Positions 22,872-29,930 of a stretch of DNA of 33,360 nucleotides are shown here, one piece after another. Made by a program: the position numbers and the translations under genes. The stretch covers positions 1 to 33,360 of the IMG/VR virus record IMGVR_UViG_3300046000_010980; one strand, given 5' to 3'. The notes beneath the pieces were generated by a model. The model was given only the letters and a program-made list of their open reading frames with translations. It was not told the DNA's origin and searched no databases. This DNA is from a virus. The number at the start of each line of letters is the position of its first letter. The stretch's first letter is position 1.

Positions 22872-23573
22872 ATGAAAATTACATTTATATCAGACACACA
22901 TACAAGACAAGGATTAATACCCTACTCAGATTTACCTGGTGGGGATTTATTAATTCATGCCGGTGATATAATGAACTCAGGATACAATAAAAATGATATA
23001 ATTGATTTTCTATATTGGTATGATTCAATCCCTGGTTATGATAAAAAGGTATTTATAGCAGGAAATCATGATAGAATGTTTGAAAATCATCCTGAAGATG
23101 TAAAACAATGGTTATCTAAATTTCCAAACATAACATATCTACAAGACGAGGCATATGAAATATATGACTTAGAAACAGATAAGAGCATTAAACTTTACGG
23201 ATCACCTTGGCAACCTGAATTTTATAGTTGGGCATTTAATTTGCCTAAAAATGGAATCGAAATATCAGGTAAATGGGAAGGAATACCTGACGATACAGAT
23301 ATCTTAATAACACACGGTCCTGCTTGGGGTTCTGTTGATACAGTAGCTGGAAGACCTTGGGATAATTTAGGTTGTGAATTATTAGCTGAAAGAATCCAAA
23401 GATTCAGACCAAAAATCCATGTATGTGGACATATCCATTCAGGATATGGAATTGATACCATAGACAACATCCATTACATAAATGCTTCAGTATTAGATGA
23501 GGCATATGAATATACTCAGAAACCATGGAATGTAGAATGGGACCCTGAAAGTAATATCTTATTTGTAAAATAA
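22872..23573 (+). CDS. Calcineurin-like metallophosphoesterase
   Basis: This is a two-metal phosphoesterase with all signature blocks: D8-x-H10 in ISDTH, AGD at 30-32, GNHD at 64-67, THGP in LITHGPAWG, and CGHIHSGYG near residues 180-188. The layout with LYGSPWQPEF between them resembles the MPPED1/MPPED2-like branch of small cytoplasmic phosphodiesterases. It is 233 residues and complete. Substrates in this branch include cyclic nucleotides, so a link with the cyclic-phosphate-type protein at 21151 is possible but unproven. It is preceded by the candidate structured RNA and closed by a terminator. Confidence 0.9.
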   Translation: MKITFISDTHTRQGLIPYSDLPGGDLLIHAGDIMNSGYNKNDIIDFLYWYDSIPGYDKKVFIAGNHDRMFENHPEDVKQWLSKFPNITYLQDEAYEIYDLETDKSIKLYGSPWQPEFYSWAFNLPKNGIEISGKWEGIPDDTDILITHGPAWGSVDTVAGRPWDNLGCELLAERIQRFRPKIHVCGHIHSGYGIDTIDNIHYINASVLDEAYEYTQKPWNVEWDPESNILFVK

Positions 23574-23580
23574 TTGATAA

Positions 23581-23606
23581 AAGGCTTGGATACCCAAGCT
23601 TTTTTT
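23581..23606 (+). terminator. Intrinsic terminator after metallophosphoesterase
   Basis: GCTTGG (23584-23589) pairs with CCAAGC (23594-23599) around a four-base loop, extended by a G-U pair and A-T pairs into the following run of seven T. Confidence 0.85.
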
Positions 23607-23617
23607 CATATATTTAA
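23586..23617 (+). promoter_or_regulatory. Promoter fused to the terminator
   Basis: TTG at 23586-23588 lies in the 5' arm of the terminator stem, the T-run is in the N20 spacer, and TATATTTAA is at 23609-23617. The next gene has AATAAAGGTTATG. Confidence 0.75.
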
Positions 23618-23643
23618 TCATATTAATAATTAAAATAAAGGTT

Positions 23644-23994
23644 ATGATATTCAAAAGATTTTTAAAGTATACCCCAACCCCACATGAACAACAATTTATA
23701 GATATTGTTAATAAATTATTACAACATCCTAAAACATCTTTAAGGATGACACCTCTAACAGATAAATATTTTCTTATTAATGAACAAAAACATTATTATG
23801 TATTGCTAAAACAAAATGGAATTCAGATTACTAATTCTAAATTTTCTTTTGCAAAGTCTTTACATGAAAAAGCTTATGATATTATTATAAACAATATTCA
23901 TGCTCATATTGAAGAAAATAGACAAGCTCTAGAGGATAAATTGTTTGTAAACGAAACAAATATGTTAAATACAGTATTAACTAGTTTAAATTAA
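23644..23994 (+). CDS. Unknown 116-residue protein
   Basis: I do not recognise this protein. It has a basic start (MIFKRFLKYTPTPHEQQF), two strand-like segments (YFLINEQKHYYVLLKQNGIQI) and helices at both ends. It is the first gene behind the promoter at 23586-23617, with the conserved leader. Confidence 0.7.
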   Translation: MIFKRFLKYTPTPHEQQFIDIVNKLLQHPKTSLRMTPLTDKYFLINEQKHYYVLLKQNGIQITNSKFSFAKSLHEKAYDIIINNIHAHIEENRQALEDKLFVNETNMLNTVLTSLN

Positions 23995-23995
23995 T

Positions 23996-24220
23996 ATGGC
24001 AGCAGAAAGTAACACACCAGTAGATATTGAAATTTGGATTGAGAAAGTAATCAATTCATGTGAGACATTAAGACATTGTATCAATGCTGAGAGATTAGTA
24101 AAGATCTATATAAGAAGATTACAAGAGGAAGGAATGCCTTACTACCAGTATGTCTTTATCCGAGATAAATTTGAATTGGTTCATGAGATTAAAAGAAATG
24201 ATTTAAGAAATAAAAACTAA
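23996..24220 (+). CDS. Unknown 74-residue protein
   Basis: It begins two bases after the previous stop. The middle reads DIEIWIEKVINSCETLRHC and RLVKIYIRRLQEEGMP, probably two helices, with a basic end. It looks like the small 'IEKVI.SC.T' proteins seen in environmental phages, function unknown. It overlaps the next start by one base (TAATG). Confidence 0.65.
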   Translation: MAAESNTPVDIEIWIEKVINSCETLRHCINAERLVKIYIRRLQEEGMPYYQYVFIRDKFELVHEIKRNDLRNKN

Positions 24221-24408
24221 TGGCAGGACTATGGGACATGATGGATCACGCCATCGCAGGAGAATTAGGAGTTGATGTAGAAACATACATCAAAATAATT
24301 GATATTAAATGTACTGAAGAAGAAGCTAATTTTATTATTTTAACTATAATGGAAGAGGATCAAGACAATTTCGAAAAAGCAAAAGAAATGTTTAATAAGT
24401 ACTTATAG
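24220..24408 (+). CDS. Unknown 62-residue acidic protein
   Basis: A short acidic helical protein: MAGLWDMMDHAIAGELG, then DVETYIKIIDIKCTEEEANFIILTIM and an end KAKEMFNKYL. I recall phage hypothetical proteins with a similar KxLDxxCTEEE pattern but no function. It is coupled to the gene before it by TAATG. Confidence 0.65.
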   Translation: MAGLWDMMDHAIAGELGVDVETYIKIIDIKCTEEEANFIILTIMEEDQDNFEKAKEMFNKYL

Positions 24409-24417
24409 ATACAAAAT

Positions 24418-25137
24418 ATGAACTTTGATATAAATAATTTTAACAAGTTAGGATATGTAATAGTAAAAGATTTTTTATCTAAAGATGATCTAAAAACTTT
24501 ATTAGAAACATCACAAAAGCACTATGAGTATTCTCTTAACTTAATGGAACATGAAGGCAACTACAGACTAAATAGTCCTACTAATTTAAATAAAATAGAA
24601 GGTGCCTGTGATTATGAACCTGAGTTTTTAAAAATAGCAAAAAATAAAATTTTAGTAGATATTGCTAAACAGTTAATTAATACTGAAGAAACACTAGATG
24701 TTTATATATCTAAATTTTTTCCTATGAAACCTAAAGTGGGGATATCAACATTTTTTCATCAAGATAATTTCTATTTTAAAGGTGATCCTAATACTATAAT
24801 TAGTTGTGCCCTATATTTTCAGGATACAAATAAAGAAAATGGTTGTTTAAGAGTCATTCCTGAATCTCATAATAGGGGGATAATAAGACATGGTGTATCT
24901 TCTCATATAGAAGGAATAAGATGGATAGATGAAAAAATTTTAAATCCTAATGTGATATTAGATTTAGAATTAGATGCCCCCTACGCTGTGTTTTTTAATA
25001 TCAATATGATACATGGATGCTATCCAAACACATCAAATGGTACTCGATTTAGCTTAGCATGGGAATACATAGAATCTAGTAATAATAGGGTAGCACATTC
25101 TTCCGATAATTGGTGTGATAGAAATTTAGTAGGATAG
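24418..25137 (+). CDS. PhyH-type Fe(II)/2-oxoglutarate dioxygenase
   Basis: This 239-residue enzyme belongs to the phytanoyl-CoA dioxygenase-like family, which hydroxylates small molecules or side chains. The facial triad is visible: H114-x-D116 in FFHQDNFYF and H199 in MIHGCYPN, with the 2-oxoglutarate-binding R210 in GTRFSLAW, 11 residues after the last histidine as expected. The N-terminal FNKLGYVIVKDFLSKDDLKTL is typical. It is directly followed by a methyltransferase, so the two may hydroxylate and methylate the same compound or sugar. The substrate is unknown. Confidence 0.9.
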   Translation: MNFDINNFNKLGYVIVKDFLSKDDLKTLLETSQKHYEYSLNLMEHEGNYRLNSPTNLNKIEGACDYEPEFLKIAKNKILVDIAKQLINTEETLDVYISKFFPMKPKVGISTFFHQDNFYFKGDPNTIISCALYFQDTNKENGCLRVIPESHNRGIIRHGVSSHIEGIRWIDEKILNPNVILDLELDAPYAVFFNINMIHGCYPNTSNGTRFSLAWEYIESSNNRVAHSSDNWCDRNLVG

Positions 25138-25138
25138 T

Positions 25139-25708
25139 ATGAGTTCATTAAGATTTAATCCACCTCCACAATGGAATAAGATGTGGGGTAATAGATATTT
25201 TTTAGGTATTACAGATCTACTGTATGACTTATACGAAACCCTACATAACCAATCTAATTTAAAAATGTTAGAAATTGGATCTTACCAAGGAGAATCAGCA
25301 TTTTTATTTGCTTCTTTAGGTATATTTACTGAGATACATTGTATTGATCCTTTTGAAGGTGTAGAAAAGTCAAATGATGTTTTTACTGAAAATTGGACCA
25401 ATGTTAAGAATGAATTTAAACTAAATACTCGTTACTTTGATAACATAACTTTACATCAAGGATTTAGTTACAACATAGCTGATAGGTTTGAGGATGGTTA
25501 TTTTGATTTTATATACATTGATGGTAATCATGAGTATGAAGATGTAAAAAAAGATATTGAATTATATCTTCCAAAAACCAAACAATTAATAGGAGGACAT
25601 GATTATCAAAAAGAATGGCCCGGAGTAATGAGGGCAGTAACTGAAATTTTAGGTACTCCTGATAAAACATATTTGGATGCAAGTTGGATAAAATCAATTA
25701 AGTTATGA
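25139..25708 (+). CDS. Class I SAM methyltransferase (Methyltransf_24-like)
   Basis: This 189-residue protein shows the SAM loop MLEIGSYQGESAFLFA, an acidic second strand end CIDPFEG, and FDFIYIDGNHEYEDVKKDIELYLPKTKQLIGGHDY, the usual motif IV/V region of the Methyltransf_24 group. It starts two bases after the dioxygenase gene and overlaps the next gene by four bases. In clusters with glycosyltransferases such enzymes often methylate sugars. It is not closely similar to the methyltransferase-like protein at 13866, though of the same broad group. Confidence 0.85.
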   Translation: MSSLRFNPPPQWNKMWGNRYFLGITDLLYDLYETLHNQSNLKMLEIGSYQGESAFLFASLGIFTEIHCIDPFEGVEKSNDVFTENWTNVKNEFKLNTRYFDNITLHQGFSYNIADRFEDGYFDFIYIDGNHEYEDVKKDIELYLPKTKQLIGGHDYQKEWPGVMRAVTEILGTPDKTYLDASWIKSIKL

Positions 25709-26019
25709 AACACCCTAAAATAAAAGTAAATAAAATAGTTAAGGAATGGAAAGAAGCTACCAATCAAGAAATTTGGGAAGGAGTAAGAGATAATTTTACT
25801 TTTGCCTTTATTGGGGCAACTTTAGTTGTATTTATAGCAACCAAAACAGATATTGCAGTATTATTAGGATATTTAGCATATTATGCATTTATGGGTAAAC
25901 TTTTAAATAGACCTAAATATGTAACTGATCTAGGTAAACTGATTGTATTTCCTATCCCATCTGCTATAGGAGCATTTATTGGGTACAAATTAAGTTATTA
26001 TTTAATTCAATTAATATAA
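25705..26019 (+). CDS. Small membrane protein
   Basis: A charged N-terminal helix (residues 1-30) is followed by about three hydrophobic segments: FTFAFIGATLVVFIAT, IAVLLGYLAYYAFMG and LIVFPIPSAIGAFIGYKLSYY. It could be a holin or a membrane anchor for another phage product, but neither is shown, and the glucosaminidase gene is 5 kb away. It overlaps the methyltransferase stop by four bases and is the last gene before the promoter at 26023. Confidence 0.72.
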   Translation: MKHPKIKVNKIVKEWKEATNQEIWEGVRDNFTFAFIGATLVVFIATKTDIAVLLGYLAYYAFMGKLLNRPKYVTDLGKLIVFPIPSAIGAFIGYKLSYYLIQLI

Positions 26020-26022
26020 AAT

Positions 26023-26054
26023 TTGGTTACCTCATTTATTGTTCGTATATTTAC
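26023..26054 (+). promoter_or_regulatory. Bacteroidota-type promoter
   Basis: TTG at 26023-26025, N20 starting GTTACC and ending GTTCG, then TATATTTAC at 26046-26054. It leads to the gene at 26077. This is one of the closest matches to the consensus. Confidence 0.87.
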
Positions 26055-26076
26055 CCATAATTAAAAAGATATAACA

Positions 26077-26505
26077 ATGGCAATAAAAGAAAACAGAGGT
26101 AGACCAGTTGAAACACCCACAGTAGTTTTAGAAAAATACGAAAAAACATTTTATGAGGTACCAACAAAACCTGAACTTGGGTATAAAGCGGTTTGGTATT
26201 ATGATAAAAATAAAACTAAAAATGGTCCTTATAAAACAGAATTTACCCCTGCTAAAGGAGCTACTCACCCTAGAGTAAAACCTGAAAAAGGTAAAGCGTA
26301 TGCAAAACAACCTGTAGTTATGGTCTTTAAAACATCTGAACGTTCTAATGCCCAAACTAAAATAAAGGTATTTGCTAATGAAAATATTGATTATATCATT
26401 ACCTCACCAAAATTAGTGGGTGTACCTGATAAAGCAATTATACTAGAATTAGGTGTAGGCGAATCATTAATTCAGGCTTATACTGAAAGGTATAATATTA
26501 ATTAA
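26077..26505 (+). CDS. Unknown 142-residue protein
   Basis: I do not recognise this protein. It is basic and proline-lysine rich: a start with NRGRPVETPTVVLEKYEKTF, then YKAVWYYDKNKTKNGPYKTEF, PRVKPEKGKAYAKQPVVMVFK and ending in KAIILELGVGESLIQAYTERY. Beta strands dominate the second half. The gene has its own strong promoter but no second gene within 48 bases, so it may be monocistronic. Confidence 0.7.
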   Translation: MAIKENRGRPVETPTVVLEKYEKTFYEVPTKPELGYKAVWYYDKNKTKNGPYKTEFTPAKGATHPRVKPEKGKAYAKQPVVMVFKTSERSNAQTKIKVFANENIDYIITSPKLVGVPDKAIILELGVGESLIQAYTERYNIN

Positions 26506-26553
26506 TTTCTATATATTTATAACATATAAAGCATATTAACTTAAAATAAAAAC

Positions 26554-26841
26554 ATGACAATATTAATATTAACTGTAATAGCGATTGCAGTATTTGCGAT
26601 TGCATTAGTATATTTGAAAAAAAAGGAAAAATTTGAGGATGTAAATAATAATTATATTCCTGATAGAGTAGAAGAAGCAGTTGAAAAAACTAAAAAAGTA
26701 GTTAAAGAAACTACTCGTAGAACTAAAAATGTAATTGATGAATCTAAAGATGTAATCAAAGAATTAGGAGACGTAGTAGACGCAACTAAAGGAAAACCAT
26801 CAAAAAAGAAATACTATTACAATTCTAAAAAGAAAAAATAA
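26554..26841 (+). CDS. Membrane-anchored coiled-coil protein
   Basis: Residues 1-20 (TILILTVIAIAVFAIALVYL) form a membrane anchor followed by lysines. Then comes KFEDVNNNYIPDRVEE, resembling the calcium-loop-like DxNxNxxPD segments of Bacteroidota proteins, then a charged amphipathic helix with regular K/E spacing and a basic C-terminus. It would sit in the inner membrane with the helix either side. It is coupled to the next gene by TAATG. The function is unknown. Confidence 0.72.
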   Translation: MTILILTVIAIAVFAIALVYLKKKEKFEDVNNNYIPDRVEEAVEKTKKVVKETTRRTKNVIDESKDVIKELGDVVDATKGKPSKKKYYYNSKKKK

Positions 26842-27686
26842 TGAGTAAATATAATTTATTTGACATCCTAGAAGGTATGTCTAATGACGAATGGGAAGCT
26901 GCTAAAGAAGCAGATAGACTAGAAGCACATCCTGATAGAGATAAAATAAAAGCTATTCAAGCTCTTATTGCTAAAGAAAGAGAAAAAATCATTAAGAAAG
27001 GTGGTATTAAAGAAATGACAGGTGAAAATTTCAATCGTATTGATGGGTTAACAAACAGAGTACTTTTACAACAATTCTTACTTAAATTTAGTGAAATTTA
27101 TGAAGATATGGTTGAAGCTGGAGACCCATTTGATGTAAGCGATGTAATACAGTATTTAACATCTCAAATGCAAGAATTTGCAGATGATACCAATATGGAT
27201 CAAGGTGGTTTAGATGAATCAACAGGTCCATCTGATAAATCAGAACCTGAAGATGATGTTGATAATGTTGATACTTTAGCTTCACCTGATGCTAAAGCTA
27301 AAGATTATAGTTCAGCTGTAAGTGCAGGTTCAAATCAAAATGATTTAGAAGGTAAAGAAGATGCTCAAGTTGCTCCTATGTTTGAGAAAAAAGACAAATA
27401 TAATGATCTAGCAGACAATGATGATGATATCCCAGCTGATAAAAAAGCAATATGGGCTAAAGTTTACAGAATGTTAGATAAAGGAGCTACATTTGATCAA
27501 GTAAAAAAATATATTAGTGAAAAAGATGAAGTTGCTCGTCCAGGATATAAAGCAGATGGTACTGCAAAATCAAATGATGAAATGGATGATGATGAACGTG
27601 AAGCGTTTTACAATGATTCAAATTTTGTAGATGAGAATGAAGCTTTAAAAGAACACTTTGGTCGTTTCTTAAAAGATTACCAATAA
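26841..27686 (+). CDS. Unknown acidic 281-residue protein
   Basis: I do not recognise a family. The N-terminus MSKYNLFDILEGM resembles the beginning of the DUF5872-like protein at 19050 (INLFEEIL). A helical region (residues 30-60 and 75-118) is followed by a long acidic, low-complexity stretch (about 119-160, rich in D, S, G), then a helix KKAIWAKVYRMLDKGATFDQVKKYISE and a terminal segment ALKEHFGRFLKDYQ. Acidity, low complexity and helices recall T4 scaffold or internal head proteins. That is only an idea, since no head gene is in the window. The terminator at 27713 ends this operon. Confidence 0.72.
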   Translation: MSKYNLFDILEGMSNDEWEAAKEADRLEAHPDRDKIKAIQALIAKEREKIIKKGGIKEMTGENFNRIDGLTNRVLLQQFLLKFSEIYEDMVEAGDPFDVSDVIQYLTSQMQEFADDTNMDQGGLDESTGPSDKSEPEDDVDNVDTLASPDAKAKDYSSAVSAGSNQNDLEGKEDAQVAPMFEKKDKYNDLADNDDDIPADKKAIWAKVYRMLDKGATFDQVKKYISEKDEVARPGYKADGTAKSNDEMDDDEREAFYNDSNFVDENEALKEHFGRFLKDYQ

Positions 27687-27712
27687 AATAAATTTAATTT
27701 TATATTAAAAAT

Positions 27713-27745
27713 AATCGCGCCCCTACTTGGAGGCGCGATTTTTTG
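27713..27745 (+). terminator. Intrinsic terminator
   Basis: A 9-bp GC-rich stem, AATCGCGCC (27713-27721) with GGCGCGATT (27732-27740), has a ten-base loop and a T-run. It is the strongest hairpin in the window. Confidence 0.9.
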
Positions 27746-27758
27746 TTCGTATATTTAC
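27727..27758 (+). promoter_or_regulatory. Bacteroidota-type promoter fused to terminator, copy 1
   Basis: TTG at 27727-27729 lies in the terminator loop, N20 ends in GTTCG, and TATATTTAC is at 27750-27758. It is followed at once by the conserved hairpin. Confidence 0.87.
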
Positions 27759-27760
27759 GT

Positions 27761-27777
27761 GTTCGAATGGTTCGAGC
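27761..27777 (+). promoter_or_regulatory. Conserved 5' hairpin, copy 1
   Basis: GTTCGAA-TGG-TTCGAGC can fold into a 7-bp stem with one U-G pair and a TGG loop. It starts two bases after the -7 box, so at or near the first transcribed base. Confidence 0.7.
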
Positions 27778-27798
27778 GATTAATTAAAAATAAGAGTT

Positions 27799-28101
27799 AT
27801 GAAAATTACAAATTCAAGTACAAACGGAACTTCATTTCACGATGTAACAATTAAAGCAAGTGTAAACGATTTAATCTCAATATTAGGTGAACCAACAATT
27901 CAAGATAATACAGGAGATGATAAAGTTAATTTTGAATGGGATTGTGAAACAGAAGATGGTGATGTATTTACAATTTATGATTGGAAAGAATATCGTAAAT
28001 TAGATTTAGATGAAACAATTGAATGGCATATAGGTGCTCATTCTAAATCAGTATCAAATACTGCTTTTGATGAGTTAATTGATTCTTGTGTAAATCTCTA
28101 G
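27799..28101 (+). CDS. Unknown 100-residue acidic phage protein
   Basis: The protein has SVNDLISILGEPTIQDNTGDDKVNFEWDCE, then GDVFTIYDWKEYRKLDLDETIEWHIG. I recall small phage hypothetical proteins with a similar DLxxxLGEP....DK.NF.W pattern without a known role. It is the only gene between promoters at 27727 and 28110, so it is probably a short single-gene transcript with the 5' hairpin. Confidence 0.72.
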   Translation: MKITNSSTNGTSFHDVTIKASVNDLISILGEPTIQDNTGDDKVNFEWDCETEDGDVFTIYDWKEYRKLDLDETIEWHIGAHSKSVSNTAFDELIDSCVNL

Positions 28102-28109
28102 CCAAAGGG

Positions 28110-28141
28110 TAGGTTACCTGAAATATTGTTCGTACATTTAC
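28110..28141 (+). promoter_or_regulatory. Bacteroidota-type promoter, copy 2
   Basis: TACATTTAC at 28133-28141 is preceded by GTTCG. The -33 position reads TAG followed by GTTACC. Nearly identical to the promoter at 32426. Confidence 0.8.
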
Positions 28142-28143
28142 GT

Positions 28144-28160
28144 GTTCGAATGGTTCGAGC
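28144..28160 (+). promoter_or_regulatory. Conserved 5' hairpin, copy 2
   Basis: GTTCGAATGGTTCGAGC, identical to copy 1, and at the same distance behind the -7 box. Confidence 0.7.
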
Positions 28161-28198
28161 GATTAATTAGTAAATATAAATAATAAAAAATAAAGGTT

Positions 28199-28930
28199 AT
28201 GACAAATCAATTAGAATTAGAATTAGGAATATTAACAGATGCTCAACAAGAACGAGTTAATTCATTTATTGCGAACCAAAAATCAAATGTTGAACGTATA
28301 ATTTTAACTCAATCTAAAATAGAAAATTTACTAATTAGTGGTGGTTTTAAAGCTGGTATTGATTATATTAATGATTTAGAATATGGTGTTGTTACTGAAG
28401 ATAAAGAATTTGGTTATGGTTCAGAAGCATTTTCAACTACTATAACTTACATGAAATCTTCAGGTGGTTGTAGTATAATATTTGATAGATATAATGAGTA
28501 TACAAATGAAATAGAAGTTAAAAAATCATATGTTGGAGTTGAACATAATAAACTTGAGTGTTCATCAATCACTTCTCAATATAGAGCTTACTTACCAGCT
28601 TCATTGTTTGCTAAACTTATCGAGAATAATAAAGAAGCTCAAAACAAATATGATTATGCTAATCGTGAAAAATTAGTTATTAAATATACTGTTGAAAAAT
28701 ATAAGACATTATTCCCTAAAGCTAATGTTACTGTAGGTAAGGATTATGTTAAAAACTACAGAAATGATTATAAAGAATTTCCAATTGTAATAGTTGGATT
28801 TGAAAATGGTTCATACATTAGTTTTAAATTAGGTTATGAAAATGATAAAGAATATACTCATAAAAAATTCGATGCAGTTGCTGCTCAATTAAGCGCAATT
28901 GAATTATTAAATGTATTTAACAACCAATAA
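28199..28930 (+). CDS. Unknown 243-residue protein
   Basis: I do not recognise this protein. The start MTNQLELELGILTDAQQERVN is helical, followed by KIENLLISGGFKAGIDYINDLEYG, strand-rich parts TTITYMKSSGGCSIIFDRYNE and VIVGFENGSYISFKLGYE, and a helix ALAAQLSAIELL-like end (AVAAQLSAIELLNVF). The repeated isoleucine-valine strands and the aromatic content suggest a compact mixed fold. It is the first gene behind the promoter at 28110 with the AATAAAGGTTATG leader. Confidence 0.72.
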   Translation: MTNQLELELGILTDAQQERVNSFIANQKSNVERIILTQSKIENLLISGGFKAGIDYINDLEYGVVTEDKEFGYGSEAFSTTITYMKSSGGCSIIFDRYNEYTNEIEVKKSYVGVEHNKLECSSITSQYRAYLPASLFAKLIENNKEAQNKYDYANREKLVIKYTVEKYKTLFPKANVTVGKDYVKNYRNDYKEFPIVIVGFENGSYISFKLGYENDKEYTHKKFDAVAAQLSAIELLNVFNNQ

Positions 28931-28931
28931 T

Positions 28932-29162
28932 ATGAAAGTAGAGAGACAAATTTTACATAATTGCTTGGATAAGGCAAAAGAAAGTTTTAAATTAGGAGAT
29001 AAAGATCAAGCTCGAGACTTTTGTGATATGGGGATTGCCTATGTAGCTAGCAGACGCAGTAATGGAATGATGGATAAAGATGAAGTAGAAGGTGTTAGAA
29101 TTGAGTTGTGGCTAGAAAGATTTTGGATGTTTCTAGAAAATAAAAATTTATTATTAGGGTAA
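28932..29162 (+). CDS. Unknown 76-residue helical protein
   Basis: I chose the ATG at 28932, just after the previous stop; an upstream ATG at 28911 would lie inside that gene. The protein is helical: RQILHNCLDKAKESFKLGDKD, then DFCDMGIAYVASRR and RIELWLERFWMFLEN. The first half resembles a TPR-like helix pair but is too short for a firm call. Confidence 0.68.
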   Translation: MKVERQILHNCLDKAKESFKLGDKDQARDFCDMGIAYVASRRSNGMMDKDEVEGVRIELWLERFWMFLENKNLLLG

Positions 29163-29219
29163 TAAATGGGGGTAGATGATTTAATATTTATAACGGTATA
29201 ATATAAAATATAATCGAAG

Positions 29220-29351
29220 ATGAATGCAACAGAGATTAAGTTATCAAGAGAAGAAATTGTAGAAACAATTTTAATATTAAAGAGAGTTACCCCCCAAGAC
29301 TCAAAAACCAAAGAACAAATACAGAAATTACAACAACTACTTGATAAGTAA
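29220..29351 (+). CDS. Unknown 43-residue protein
   Basis: A small frame with MNATEIKLSREEIVETIL and a lysine-glutamine rich helix ending LQQLLDK. It is followed five bases later by the next gene. The 57-base gap before it holds no clear promoter. Coding status rests on packing and helical regularity only. Confidence 0.45.
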   Translation: MNATEIKLSREEIVETILILKRVTPQDSKTKEQIQKLQQLLDK

Positions 29352-29356
29352 AATGT

Positions 29357-29572
29357 ATGAAATATTTAAACTCTATTTATGTTGGGGATATTATGTTAGA
29401 GGTATTAAGAGAATTCAACCCCAGTTATTTTTATACAGAAAAAAACAGCAATACAGTTAATCAAAAACTTCTTGGTATTTGGGTTGATCACTTAGATGGT
29501 GATAGGGTTGTTCATATTAATAATAAATTTCTTATATGTCGTACCATAGAAGAAGCCCAAATAATTGAATGA
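29357..29572 (+). CDS. Unknown 71-residue protein
   Basis: I do not recognise this protein. It has a hydrophobic start, VGDIMLEVLREFNPSYFY, and strand-like VVHINNKFLICRTIEEAQ at the end. It overlaps the following gene by four bases. MLEVLREF at residue 13 could be an alternative start. Confidence 0.6.
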   Translation: MKYLNSIYVGDIMLEVLREFNPSYFYTEKNSNTVNQKLLGIWVDHLDGDRVVHINNKFLICRTIEEAQIIE

Positions 29573-29925
29573 TGGCTAATACTTGTGCTTGGTGTTATAA
29601 ACCTACTATTCTACCTGAAGTGTTTGCCGCTGATGTTCCTATTCTAGATTGGATGGAAGAAAGAATAACTAATTACTGTATTGAAAATAATATTGATAGA
29701 GAAGCATTATGGGGTGAGGATAGTGATTGGGGTGAAATGGATATTGATGAAAATTTTGAAATGGAATTAATAGCATATGATGAATTAATAGCCACAGTAT
29801 CACGTAAAACAGTATGTCAAGAATGTCTGCAAGAAGATGATAAATTGTGGAAAAAATACTACATGACTCCTGATTTGGATGATGAAGATGATGATTTTGA
29901 ATTTGAAATAGATGATTTAAAATAA
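29569..29925 (+). CDS. Unknown acidic protein with two CxxC pairs
   Basis: The 118-residue protein starts MMANTCAWCYKPTILPE, with a C-x2-C pair, and has a second pair in TVCQECLQED near residue 83-86. The two pairs could together bind one zinc. Between them is a helix-rich acidic part (DWMEERITNYCIENNIDREAL) and the C-terminus is almost entirely D and E. It is followed after five bases by the PLOD-like gene, so it may be co-expressed with it. Confidence 0.7.
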   Translation: MMANTCAWCYKPTILPEVFAADVPILDWMEERITNYCIENNIDREALWGEDSDWGEMDIDENFEMELIAYDELIATVSRKTVCQECLQEDDKLWKKYYMTPDLDDEDDDFEFEIDDLK

Positions 29926-29930
29926 GTTAT

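Noticed and set aside
25705-26019. Holin for the glucosaminidase
   Set aside because: The protein has membrane segments, but is 5 kb from the enzyme and in another transcript. Kept as a membrane protein only.
1827-29311. Minus-strand open frames (for example 3829-4089, 8346-8549, 23222-23470, 29039-29311)
   Set aside because: Each lies opposite a well-supported + strand gene or gene end and shows no family pattern or start context.
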